From Desulfofustis limnaeus (GTDB lineage: Bacteria; Desulfobacterota; Desulfobulbia; Desulfobulbales; Desulfocapsaceae): 64,000 nt of DNA. Both the position numbers and the translations under genes were made by a program. Below, piece by piece: positions 37,807 to 46,294 of this stretch; positions within the stretch are counted from its first letter, which is position 1, and the number at the start of each line of letters is the position of its first letter. The stretch lies in assembly GCF_023169885.1 (NCBI RefSeq), contig NZ_AP025516.1:3699501-3763500 (forward strand), given 5' to 3'. A model generated the notes under the pieces. The model was not told the origin of the DNA, made no database searches, and saw nothing but the letters and a program-made list of their open reading frames with translations.

Positions 37807-38465
37807 TGACCAGAATACTCATAGTCGACGATCACCCCATTTTCCAAATGGGCATGAAGGAACTGCTGAACCAGGAGGATGACTTTCAGGTCTGCGCTGT
37901 CGCCGAAGACTTTTCCAGCGCCCGACAGGCCTTGCGGGACCAGCGCCCGGACCTGGCCATCATCGACATTTCCTTGGCCGAGGAAAACGGGCTTGATCTG
38001 GTCAAGGAGATCGCCGCATCCTATCAGGGTCTGCCGATCCTGGTGCTGTCGCTCCACGACGAGTCGGTCTGGGCGGAACGTGCGATCAGGGCCGGAGCCC
38101 GCGGCTATGTGATGAAGAAGGAAGCATCAGAATCGGTGGTACAGGCGATACGCAATATTCTCGAAGGCAGGATCCATGTCAGCCCGGCCATGATGTCCTT
38201 GATTCTCGACAAATTCCAGTTCAATCCCCATGCCCAGGGAACGCCGACCATCGAACTCCTGACCGACCGGGAGTTGGAAGTCTTCCGCCTGATCGGATTC
38301 GGACTTTCCACCAGAGAAATCTCCGAACGGATGAAACTGGGCATCAAGACCATCGGTACCTACCGAGACCGGATCAAGCAAAAACTCTGCATCAAGACGG
38401 CGGCCGAACTGACCCGTCGGGCCGTTCTCTGGAACGAGAATGAACATTTTGGCAAGACCGACTGA
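37806..38465 (+). CDS. NarL/FixJ family response regulator
   Basis: This 219-residue protein has a receiver domain with the acidic pocket ILIVDDHP and phosphoacceptor Asp54 (AIIDISL), a conserved Lys near residue 104, and a LuxR-type helix-turn-helix (LTDRELEVFRLIGFGLSTREISERM). The start overlaps the kinase stop, so the two are translationally coupled. Target genes are unknown; no obvious divergent target promoter is seen. Confidence 0.92.
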   Translation: MTRILIVDDHPIFQMGMKELLNQEDDFQVCAVAEDFSSARQALRDQRPDLAIIDISLAEENGLDLVKEIAASYQGLPILVLSLHDESVWAERAIRAGARGYVMKKEASESVVQAIRNILEGRIHVSPAMMSLILDKFQFNPHAQGTPTIELLTDRELEVFRLIGFGLSTREISERMKLGIKTIGTYRDRIKQKLCIKTAAELTRRAVLWNENEHFGKTD

Positions 38466-39152
38466 ATCCTCCCTGACCGATAGTGTCACCCGCCACTGAA
38501 GATCCTCACCGGTCGGAAGGACGAGCCGGATTTTGGCGCTGCACCGTCCCATCCTGGGGTATCCGCGTTTCAGATAATCCCTCGCAACCGGGCGCCCGTC
38601 TTTCTCGCGGGGAAAGGTGTCCGGTAAGGCGACAACCTACAACGGCCGCGTCTTTGTCCTTACAAAAGAAAAGGACGTTTCCCGATTTTTCCCGCCGCCG
38701 CCACTCGCTACAATGGTTTGCATAGCTGCATTGAGTGGAACCTGATCAACCCGTTCGCCACCATCACTCCAGCAGTGAGTATCTTATGGGGATCTTTACC
38801 ATCCGTGTTGACCAAACAGGCGTGACACCTGCCGATAATCACCACTCCGGAACCGAAATCGAATCGGCGGCCACGATTCTGCTCAGATTTGCCGCGGCCA
38901 CCGCAACGCTGTCAAGCGCACCGATGACCCCGCCGTTGACCGTACACGATCCAACGGTCCGGCCGAACCGGCAGACACCCAGCCAGCCGGCGCCACACGA
39001 GGCCGGTGCGCCCCTTGTCCCCAGAAAAAAGCGAGCGGTTGCGCCTTTCTTCCATCAGTCGATGTCCGAATCCACCACCGGTTAATCGCCGGCAGGGCGT
39101 CTTCGAAAAACCCTGTCGCCCGTTGTACCATTTCGCCTGCGCCATTATTTTG
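38466..39152. other. Intergenic region, possibly with a small gene
   Basis: These 687 bases follow the regulator gene. A plus-strand frame from ATG 38786 to 39085 could encode a 99-residue protein (MGIFTIRVDQTG..., Pro/Ala/Thr-rich), but it has no good ribosome site and no recognised domain, so I treat it as unlikely. The rest shows no feature I can support. Confidence 0.4.
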
Positions 39153-39416
39153 GGTTCATCCGACTCAAGCGTACGTCTCTGCAACCGGGGAGGCGGAGGG
39201 TATCGTTGGAAAACGCCTCGCGGAGGCCCGCCGGCGCGCCACAGCAGGCCCGAAGGGTTGCGGACAGGACGTCCGCAACTGACAGCAGGCCATGGATGGC
39301 CTGTCTGTCAGCCGTGGCGTAACGGCAAAGGAGCCGAAGAGCAGCGTTTGGAAGCGTTGCCCTTCGCCGGGTTCTTTGCCGGTAACTCAAAAAAGTACGC
39401 TCAATCCGAATGAACC
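39153..39416 (+). repeat. 264-bp dispersed repeat with inverted ends, copy 1 (downstream of Lon-like gene)
   Basis: It starts GGTTCATCCGACTCAAGCGTAC and ends GTACGC...AATGAACC; the ends are imperfect inverted repeats (17 of 22 matching). Inside are the boxes GCAACCGGGGAGGCGGAGGG and GCAGCGTTTGGAAGCGTTGC, also found in copy 2 at 43909-44118 in the same orientation. Two hairpins, TTGCGGAC/GTCCGCAA and TGACAG/CTGTCA with AGGCCAT/ATGGCCT, are unique to this copy. It ends exactly at the stop codon of the Lon-like gene. Confidence 0.85.
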
Positions 39417-42400
39417 TTATTTGGGAAGCCGGTTTCGCCAGTCGCTCAAGAGATCGTGCATCGGCCCAAACATGCCGGATACTTTCTTTTTCATCTTGAC
39501 GACGACTTTTTCTTCCTGACGAAAGATCGCCTCCAGGGAAATGAGCGGATCTCGCTCGGGATTGCTCATGTAATCCCGGATAGCCTGGAGCTTCCTGACA
39601 ATCTCCTGTTCCGCCTGCTGGCGTAGCTGCGACTTCAGTCGGATGATGGTCTCGCCGATCTTTTCGTCGATCTCGTTGGCCTGATATTTTTTCAATTTGT
39701 AGGCGATGCGCAGGTTGATCAACTCTAGCAGCGTCTTCTCGTATGATTCGCCAAGCCAGATGGTTTCCGGCACCAGATCGCCGAAGCTGGTGACCCCGAG
39801 GATATCCTTGTCCTGGCTCCAGTAATTGATCAGAAAATCCATCTCCAGGCTCTTGTAGTTCTGTTGCGGCATATACATCCGGCGCAGGTATTGGAGCACC
39901 TTCTCGGCCTTTTTCTTATGGCCGCCGATAATCACCGAGCCACCGATCTCATCTTTGGTGACGCCCTTGGTCCAGGGTGCGCCGGTGATGCCAAAGTCGT
40001 TATAGATGGGGATATGCAGGAGGGCAGACAGGGTATTGAGCGCCAGTGCATACCCGGCTGAGGGCCCACCGACGTTATATGAAGCGGATAACAGCTGATG
40101 ATGGATGGTCATATTCGCCAGGAAGCTGCCGAGCAGTCTGGCCATGCTGATCTCAGGTAACAGGGCCTGAAAGTAGTTCTTCACCAGGGTCAAGGCCTCC
40201 TGGGCCGACTGCTGGGTCATCTGCACCGCCATCTCCATCTGGGCGGAGCTGTCTCCCGAGGCGGACACGGCACCGGTCACCAGAACCTTCTCTGCACTCA
40301 GGCTATAGGTCAGGCTGGTGGCGATGGGCAACAACACCCCATCCGTATCGCTGGCACCGACACCGACAATGAACCCCTTTTGCGGCTCTTTGCTCAATTC
40401 CGCTTCCAGGTAGGTGTCAAGCTCGATTTTTCCCTTCTTGATCGGGCTCTGTGACATCTCTTGACGGGCGAGATGCAGGTGTGAACTGCAGAGCGGGTAG
40501 TCGCCATCGGTTTCGATGGCAGCGAACAGGTCGTTGATCTCTTCGGCTCGAGCGAGGAATAGTTTCGGCTGCTCTTTGAGAATCCGCAATGAACCGCCGG
40601 GATTGCCCAGTGCTTCCAGAATCCCGCTGAGGGTCTTGAGGTTGAATTTCAGGAACCGTTCCTGCTCCTCTGTCGACAGTGAGGCAATGGATTTGAAGGT
40701 TTTCAGCACCATCAGCTCCGTACTGCGGAGGGACAGGGCCTTGGCAACGAATGCGGCAAAATCGGCCGGCGTGCTGCATAACCCTTTGGAGGCCTCGATG
40801 ACTTTCGTTGCCGTCATTCCAGCCTCACGGGGGATGCCGTTCAACGTGATCTCGATAATCTCGTTGATGTCGCCGCGCGCCAGTTGCCCGCTTACCTCGA
40901 GTACTTTCAGCCGCTTTGAGCGAATCAGGGCCGGATCAAGCAGATCGAGGCGGTTGGTGGTCAGGACGGTGAAGACCCGGGACAGGGGGCGCTCTCCGTC
41001 AATGATATTGAGGAAAGAATTGGTCAACCGGTCCGACGGCGCTCCCCCGACACTGCTGCGGCGCGGGGCCAGGGCGTCGGCCTCGTCGAAGAAGACCACC
41101 GCCGGGGCGATCATCTTGGCGATATCGTAGATCTTGGTCAGGTTCTCCACCGCTCCGTCCACCGGGTTCGCCGGATTATGCAGGATACTCGGGTTGGCGG
41201 ACACGTCATGGATGGTCTCGTTATCACTGAGCCAGGTCCGCACCAGAAAGGTCTTACCGCTGCCGGGAGGGCCATTGAGCACGACGCCCTTCTCCTCACG
41301 AATATGGTAGAGCAGGCAATTGTTGGCCATCTCCGAGAAGACGTGCTTCACTTCGCCGGCATAGTCGTCCCAGCGCGCCGAGCGATCGATCCGGCCGACC
41401 ACCTTATTGTACAGATCGCCAAATGAATTTTTTGCCACCAATTCGAATGCATGCCGCACCAGCATCGAATCGTCGAGATAATCGGGATGAAAGCTGCCCT
41501 TGAAGGAAACGATGTAGCCGACCAGCTTGCGGGTATACGCCGGAGTCAGCTTCAGGGACCGCTCTTTGAATATGTGGAAGAATTTGCCCACCGCGCTCTT
41601 CAATTCTTCCTCGCTGATCCATTGGATACCGGGAAAGTCAAGATGCGCCCCGGCGCCGGCAACGCGGATATTGTTGCGCATCAACTCGATGCGTAGAATT
41701 TCCTGCAGGTTCGATTTATTGCGCCAATATTCGGAAACATCGATGATCAGCCCCTTTTCGACAAAGCGACGATAGATGGCGGAGTCGAAGACTTCCGGCT
41801 GATCCGAGGTGGCAATGAGGATACAGTCACGACCGCCGTTAATGATCTCATCGATAATGATGTTGGAGCTGTCCACCAACGTCCCCTGCTGCCGCTCCAC
41901 ACCACCCGAGACACCGCTGCTTTCCTTACGGGCAAAAGCCGAATGCGCCTCTTCCAGATGCCTGATACAGGTAAACTTCGGGTTGCCGAAGGCCCGCCGC
42001 AGATAATTGCCGGGTTCGCCGGAAAGTGCCGTCTGAAAATCGTTGGGGGTGATCCGAGCATAATCAACCACCAGGCTTTGTTCTTCCAGTTCATTGAGAT
42101 TGCGGCCGATCTGCCGACGCAACAGCAGGTTGAGCAGGGGAATATGGGAAAGGAGTTTATAACGTCTCAGACGGCGGCGCCGATCGATGGCCAGGGCCAG
42201 TTCGGGTGAGACCTCCTCCAACCGTTTCCAGAACGGTACCGCCGACATGACCGAGGCGCGTTTCTGGCGCAGATCAACCTCCGGCCGTGTCTCATCGGCA
42301 AAAAACACCTGCTCGATGGCCCGGGTGGCCGTTGCCGTCTTGCCGCTACCGCTCGGCCCAACCAGCAGAATGATGGGCGCCTGAGGCACATCCGGATCGC

Positions 42401-42845
42401 TGGTGTACTCCTTGCGCAGATGGGCCCGGTAGATCTTCTCGAAGAGCCGGCGCAATTCCTCCGGCAGATGCACATCGGCCAGTTCCTGCTCGAGACGCGA
42501 CAGCAGGTAGGCGTGATCCTTCGGACTCAACTCCTTTTCCAGAATATGGTTCCAGGCCTTACGCGGTAACGTCTGGCCGGAGACTTCGAAGCGCCGTTGC
42601 CAATCGGTGAGGATCGCGGGATCCTTGAGAATCTGCAGGTCACGTTTGCGGCCGGTCACCGTGAACCATTGGTAACCACTGGCAAACAGACGGGCAAAAG
42701 GGGAAGGCGGTCGATACTGCTTCAATCGGGCCCGCATGAACTCCTTGGTTTCATGGGACCAGGAGGCAACCAGATTATCAATTTCTGCGATCCGTTTTTC
42801 CGGCAAACGGATATAACGAATCTGTTTGGTCAGACGTCTCGGCAT
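39417..42845 (-). CDS. Double-AAA protein with C-terminal Lon-type protease domain
   Basis: This is a 1142-residue protein. The first AAA domain has Walker A GPSGSGKT (163-170) and, after a long insertion, a Walker-B-like NIIIDEIINGG. The second AAA domain has Walker A GPPGSGKT (about 525-532), Walker B VVFFDEADALAPRR and an Arg-finger region. The C-terminal domain matches Lon (S16) proteases: nucleophile Ser929 in NVGGPSAGYALAL and Lys977 in IIGGHKKKAEKV, 48 residues apart. No transmembrane helix is evident, but a membrane SPFH protein is encoded seven bases upstream. It differs from LonA (one AAA) and LonB (membrane helices). It probably is a processive ATP-dependent protease; substrates are unknown. 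Confidence 0.85.
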   Translation of the reverse strand: MPRRLTKQIRYIRLPEKRIAEIDNLVASWSHETKEFMRARLKQYRPPSPFARLFASGYQWFTVTGRKRDLQILKDPAILTDWQRRFEVSGQTLPRKAWNHILEKELSPKDHAYLLSRLEQELADVHLPEELRRLFEKIYRAHLRKEYTSDPDVPQAPIILLVGPSGSGKTATATRAIEQVFFADETRPEVDLRQKRASVMSAVPFWKRLEEVSPELALAIDRRRRLRRYKLLSHIPLLNLLLRRQIGRNLNELEEQSLVVDYARITPNDFQTALSGEPGNYLRRAFGNPKFTCIRHLEEAHSAFARKESSGVSGGVERQQGTLVDSSNIIIDEIINGGRDCILIATSDQPEVFDSAIYRRFVEKGLIIDVSEYWRNKSNLQEILRIELMRNNIRVAGAGAHLDFPGIQWISEEELKSAVGKFFHIFKERSLKLTPAYTRKLVGYIVSFKGSFHPDYLDDSMLVRHAFELVAKNSFGDLYNKVVGRIDRSARWDDYAGEVKHVFSEMANNCLLYHIREEKGVVLNGPPGSGKTFLVRTWLSDNETIHDVSANPSILHNPANPVDGAVENLTKIYDIAKMIAPAVVFFDEADALAPRRSSVGGAPSDRLTNSFLNIIDGERPLSRVFTVLTTNRLDLLDPALIRSKRLKVLEVSGQLARGDINEIIEITLNGIPREAGMTATKVIEASKGLCSTPADFAAFVAKALSLRSTELMVLKTFKSIASLSTEEQERFLKFNLKTLSGILEALGNPGGSLRILKEQPKLFLARAEEINDLFAAIETDGDYPLCSSHLHLARQEMSQSPIKKGKIELDTYLEAELSKEPQKGFIVGVGASDTDGVLLPIATSLTYSLSAEKVLVTGAVSASGDSSAQMEMAVQMTQQSAQEALTLVKNYFQALLPEISMARLLGSFLANMTIHHQLLSASYNVGGPSAGYALALNTLSALLHIPIYNDFGITGAPWTKGVTKDEIGGSVIIGGHKKKAEKVLQYLRRMYMPQQNYKSLEMDFLINYWSQDKDILGVTSFGDLVPETIWLGESYEKTLLELINLRIAYKLKKYQANEIDEKIGETIIRLKSQLRQQAEQEIVRKLQAIRDYMSNPERDPLISLEAIFRQEEKVVVKMKKKVSGMFGPMHDLLSDWRNRLPK

Positions 42846-42852
42846 GGCGGCT

Positions 42853-43782
42853 TCACTGTTCTTCCCTGGCAGGTGGTGGCAGTGGCAGGGTCACCGAAGC
42901 ACCATCGGTATTCTGGATAACCACCGTGTTCTGGCCGGTCTGATTCTTTTCGTAGGCGGTGGCCCAACGCTGCTGGTTGAGAAATTGCATAATGATGGCA
43001 TCGGTGGAACCATCGTCCCTGCCGATCTCCTGCTGTAGTGATCGGATGCTCTCCAGGTAGGCGGCATACAGCTTTCTGATCCGGCTGGCTTCCTGATCAG
43101 CCGCGTAATTTTCCGCCTCGGCAATCAGCTCCCGCCGCTTCTTCTCCTCAGAGGCCTCGACCAGCTTATCACCGAAATGGGTCTCCCGCAGAACAAAGCT
43201 GACGATCTCGATTCCATATTTTTCCTCCAGAGTCGGGCCGCCCTCGTTGATCGGTCGCGATTTCAGCGCGGTAAAAATCCGCTCTTTGACCTCCGGGCGG
43301 TTGCTGATCAACTGATCCACCGATTCCGCCTGCATCAGATCCTTAACGATACCGTCATAATCACCTTGCAGAAGCCCCAGGGGCAACTGGTTCTCGATGG
43401 CCCAGATTTTCAGATCACGAATCCGATAGGTCAGAAGGGCCGAGGTCCACAGCGCCACATTCTCGCTGGAGATCACCCGTACCGGTTCAACGGAGCCGCC
43501 CAGGTAAAGGCTCTGGTTCATTAAGGTCACCTCCTGCTCGATCCGGGTAAACAGCGGCAGGCGCACATGCCAGCCGACTTGGGTAACCGGTTCCCGTCTG
43601 CCACCGAGTTTTTCCAGCACGACGGCATGGTTCATCTTGACCTTGAAAATGGTTTTCGTGGCATAGATGGCGGCCACCAGCCCGTAGACGACCGCCGATA
43701 AAATGGCGATCAGCAGAAACATGCGGCCCATCCGCAAGACAAACGCCCGTTGTACTACCCTGGCGACCGGACCTTTCGTCAT
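42853..43782 (-). CDS. SPFH/Band 7 membrane protein (HflC-like), partner of Lon-like protease
   Basis: This 309-residue protein has one N-terminal helix (FLLIAILSAVVYGLVAAIYA), then an SPFH domain (NHAVVLEKLGGRREPVTQVGWHVRLPLF) and a coiled-coil C-terminus (EASEEKKRRELIAEAEN). This is closer in layout to HflC/HflK than to slipins. It precedes the double-AAA Lon-like gene on the same strand with seven bases between, and has an AGAGGAG ribosome site. By analogy with HflKC around FtsH, it may confine the protease at the membrane; that is an inference. Confidence 0.85.
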   Translation of the reverse strand: MTKGPVARVVQRAFVLRMGRMFLLIAILSAVVYGLVAAIYATKTIFKVKMNHAVVLEKLGGRREPVTQVGWHVRLPLFTRIEQEVTLMNQSLYLGGSVEPVRVISSENVALWTSALLTYRIRDLKIWAIENQLPLGLLQGDYDGIVKDLMQAESVDQLISNRPEVKERIFTALKSRPINEGGPTLEEKYGIEIVSFVLRETHFGDKLVEASEEKKRRELIAEAENYAADQEASRIRKLYAAYLESIRSLQQEIGRDDGSTDAIIMQFLNQQRWATAYEKNQTGQNTVVIQNTDGASVTLPLPPPAREEQ

Positions 43783-43908
43783 GGCACTCCTCTTTATCCT
43801 GAAGAAAAAGACACGACCTCAGCATGGTCTGAGCTGTGTATCGACACTGCCGATTACGACTAGAAATCGACCGCGAATGCGGAATAATACAGAAGGTTAG
43901 TTCGTATC
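43783..43908. other. Non-coding region before the second repeat copy
   Basis: Short upstream region of the SPFH gene, likely to hold the promoter of the SPFH/Lon-like operon. No clear -35/-10 pair stands out by eye. With the repeat and the 176 bases after it, it makes a 512-base stretch without a gene. Confidence 0.5.
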
Positions 43909-44118
43909 GGTTCTCCCAACTCTAGCATACCTATCTGCGACCGGGGAGGCGAAGGGTACTACTGGAAACGGCTCGCGGGCGCTGGCCGGCGCACCACGGA
44001 TGGCCACCTGTCACCGTTACGTAACGGCAACCGAGCCGAAGGGCTGCGTTTGGAAACGATGCCTTTCGCCAGATTTTTTGCCAGTAACCCTAAAAAGTAC
44101 GCGTAATTCGGATAAGCC
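43909..44118 (+). repeat. 210-bp dispersed repeat, copy 2 (upstream of SPFH gene)
   Basis: It starts GGTTCTCCCAACTCTAGCATAC and ends GTACGCGTAATTCGGATAAG, parallel to copy 1 at 39153-39416. Shared internal boxes include TGCGACCGGGGAGGCGAAGGG, CGTAACGGCAACCGAGCCGAAG and TTTGGAAACGATGCC. It lacks the central hairpins of copy 1. The same orientation means the two copies bracket the SPFH/Lon-like cassette as direct repeats. Confidence 0.85.
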
Positions 44119-44294
44119 TCATTAACAGTAGCGAAACAAAATGCTCCTGTCAATCTCGGGCAGTGGAAAGGACATGGCGTTGCCGGCAGCGGAGCAACCG
44201 ACCCGTGTTACCGGTCCGGTGATCGGGTCATTCCGCAGCAGCGTCTGCCGAGGTGCCGGCAGCGGGACACCAATCGTCCCGCCGCAACTCAACC

Positions 44295-45428
44295 TCACGC
44301 CGGAAAAAGCTTGTCCAGCACCGTGGACAAACGCTTGACCGCACCGTCTACATCGGCAAGTTTTTCCAGACCGAAGAGGCCGATACGAAACGTCTGGAAC
44401 CCGGCCGGCTCGTCACAACAAAGCGGAACGCCGGCGGCAATCTGCAACCCATGCTCGGCAAATTTCCGGCCGGTATGCAGCTCCTGATCGTCGGTATAGC
44501 TGACCACCACGCCAGGTGCTTCAAACCCTTCTGCCGCGACGCTGACGATCCCTTTGTCGCGCAGCAAGGCTCGCACCCGACGCCCCAATTCCTCCTGTCG
44601 CTGCCGGGCGGCAGCAAAACCGAAGGTCTTGATCTCGGCGATGGTATCGCGCAAGCGGGCCAGGGCATCGGTGGGCAGGGTGGCATGATAGGCATGGCTG
44701 CCGCTTTCATAGGTCTGCATGATCCGCAACCACTTTTTCAAATCAACGGCGAAACTGGTGCTGGTCGTCTCCTCTATATGCTGCATACCGCGCTCGCCGA
44801 GCATCACCAAGCCACAGCAGGGCGAACTGCTCCACCCCTTCTGCGGGGCAGTGATCAGGATATCGACACCGGTTGCGGCCATATCCACCCAAATCGTTCC
44901 GGAGGCAACACAATCAAGCACCAGCAGACCGCCGACCCGGTGCACGGCGTCGGCCAGCCGAGAGATATACTCCTCAGGAAGCATCAAACCGGCAGCCGTC
45001 TCCACGTGGGTGGCGAAGACCAGTTCCGGACGCTGCTCGGCGATGGCGGCCTCGACCTCCTCGATCGGTGCCGGAGCGTAGGCCGCCATCGGCCCACCCG
45101 CCACCGGCCGGGCTTTCATCACCGTCTCCTGAGCGGGTATGGAGCCCACCTCGAAGATCTGCGACCAGCGATAACTGAACCACCCGTTGCGTATCACCAG
45201 GCACCGTCGACCGGTGGCGAACTGGCGGGCCACAGCCTCCATGGCCAGCGTTCCGTTGCCCGGCACGACAATGACCGCCGTCGACCGGTAGACCTCTTTG
45301 AGCAGCACCGAGATATCCCGCATTACCGTCTGAAAGTTCTGCGACATATGATTCAACGCCCGGTCGGTATAGACCACGCTGTACTCGAGCAATCCGCCGG
45401 GATCGACACCGGCCAGCAATGCAGCCAT
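44295..45428 (-). CDS. Class V aminotransferase (alanine-glyoxylate/serine-glyoxylate type)
   Basis: This 377-residue PLP enzyme has VPGNGTLAMEAVARQF at the N-terminus, the LVLDCVASGTI Asp that contacts PLP, and the PLP Lys in ITAPQKGWSSSPC. Family members transfer amino groups between glyoxylate, pyruvate, serine and alanine. The ATG at 45428 sits behind GAGGAG. A glycerate kinase gene about 7 kb away on the same strand could use its hydroxypyruvate-derived product, but no operon links them. Confidence 0.85.
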   Translation of the reverse strand: MAALLAGVDPGGLLEYSVVYTDRALNHMSQNFQTVMRDISVLLKEVYRSTAVIVVPGNGTLAMEAVARQFATGRRCLVIRNGWFSYRWSQIFEVGSIPAQETVMKARPVAGGPMAAYAPAPIEEVEAAIAEQRPELVFATHVETAAGLMLPEEYISRLADAVHRVGGLLVLDCVASGTIWVDMAATGVDILITAPQKGWSSSPCCGLVMLGERGMQHIEETTSTSFAVDLKKWLRIMQTYESGSHAYHATLPTDALARLRDTIAEIKTFGFAAARQRQEELGRRVRALLRDKGIVSVAAEGFEAPGVVVSYTDDQELHTGRKFAEHGLQIAAGVPLCCDEPAGFQTFRIGLFGLEKLADVDGAVKRLSTVLDKLFPA

Positions 45429-45600
45429 CTCAGGTAACTCCTCGTCTACTCATAACAAAAAACCGGTCCCGGCTTAAGATAACAGCCGGAAACGGAACTC
45501 TGGTTTCCTTTTTACGCAGATCTCAAGGTTCCCCCAAGGACAACAATTTATTACCCAGCCGGGACCCAAATTGCAACCACGGTTTGCCCCCGCAGCACGG

Positions 45601-46272
45601 TCACTTGTTTTTCAGCTCCAGGGCCTGGATCACATAGGGAAAAAGATTGTCCACGATAATCTGATAGCCCCGCTCGTTGGGATGAATGGCATCCTCTTGA
45701 TTCAGCTCCGCTTGCATCGCCACTCCGTCGAGGAAAAAAGGCATAAACACCACCGGGTAGCGACCGGCAATCTCGGGATAGACGGAGTCAAAACGATGCT
45801 GGTACTCGCTGCCCAGATTGGTCACCATCCGCATACCGACCAGAACCACGGTGATATCTTCAGCCAACATGGCCTCGACAATGGCCTCGAGATTTTGCCG
45901 CAACACCTCCACCGAAATACCGCGAAAACCATCGTTGGCGCCGGTCTCGACGATGACCAGATCCGGCTTGCTGTTGATGATCCAATCGATCCTGGCCCGG
46001 GCGCCACTGCTTGTTTCACCGCTTATCCCGGCATTGATCACCCGATAATTGGCCCCTGTCTGCTGCAGCTTCTTTTCCAGCAGCGCCGGATAGCTCCGAG
46101 GCAGGGCGACCCCCAGTCCAGCCGTCAAGCTATCACCCATGGCCACGATCACGCCATCGTAGGCCGGTGTGCTGGCGGCCGGCGGCAGCGCATCGTTTCC
46201 GTCACTGTCGCAGGACACCAGAAAAACGCAGATGAGCAAGAAGACACTCGTGACCCAACATAGCCTTACCAT
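45601..46272 (-). CDS. SGNH/GDSL-family esterase lipoprotein (TesA-like)
   Basis: This 223-residue protein has a lipoprotein signal (VFLLICVFLVSC), then the GDSL block MGDSLTAGLG (nucleophile Ser), the Gly block NAGISGETS, the Asn block ETGANDGF and the C-terminal DAIHPNERG (Asp and His). It is related to arylesterase and thioesterase I / lysophospholipase L1, but lipid-anchored here. It follows the FtsX-like permease and ATPase, the same trio as E. coli ybbA-ybbP-tesA. Confidence 0.9.
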   Translation of the reverse strand: MVRLCWVTSVFLLICVFLVSCDSDGNDALPPAASTPAYDGVIVAMGDSLTAGLGVALPRSYPALLEKKLQQTGANYRVINAGISGETSSGARARIDWIINSKPDLVIVETGANDGFRGISVEVLRQNLEAIVEAMLAEDITVVLVGMRMVTNLGSEYQHRFDSVYPEIAGRYPVVFMPFFLDGVAMQAELNQEDAIHPNERGYQIIVDNLFPYVIQALELKNK

Positions 46273-46294
46273 AACTCACCCCACTCCGTTTCAA

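Noticed and set aside
38786..39085. Small plus-strand gene after the response regulator
   Set aside because: No good ribosome site and no recognisable domain; only mentioned as a remote possibility.
39153..44118. Composite transposon with a transposase
   Set aside because: No transposase or integrase gene is present between or next to the repeats; only non-coding repeat copies are seen.
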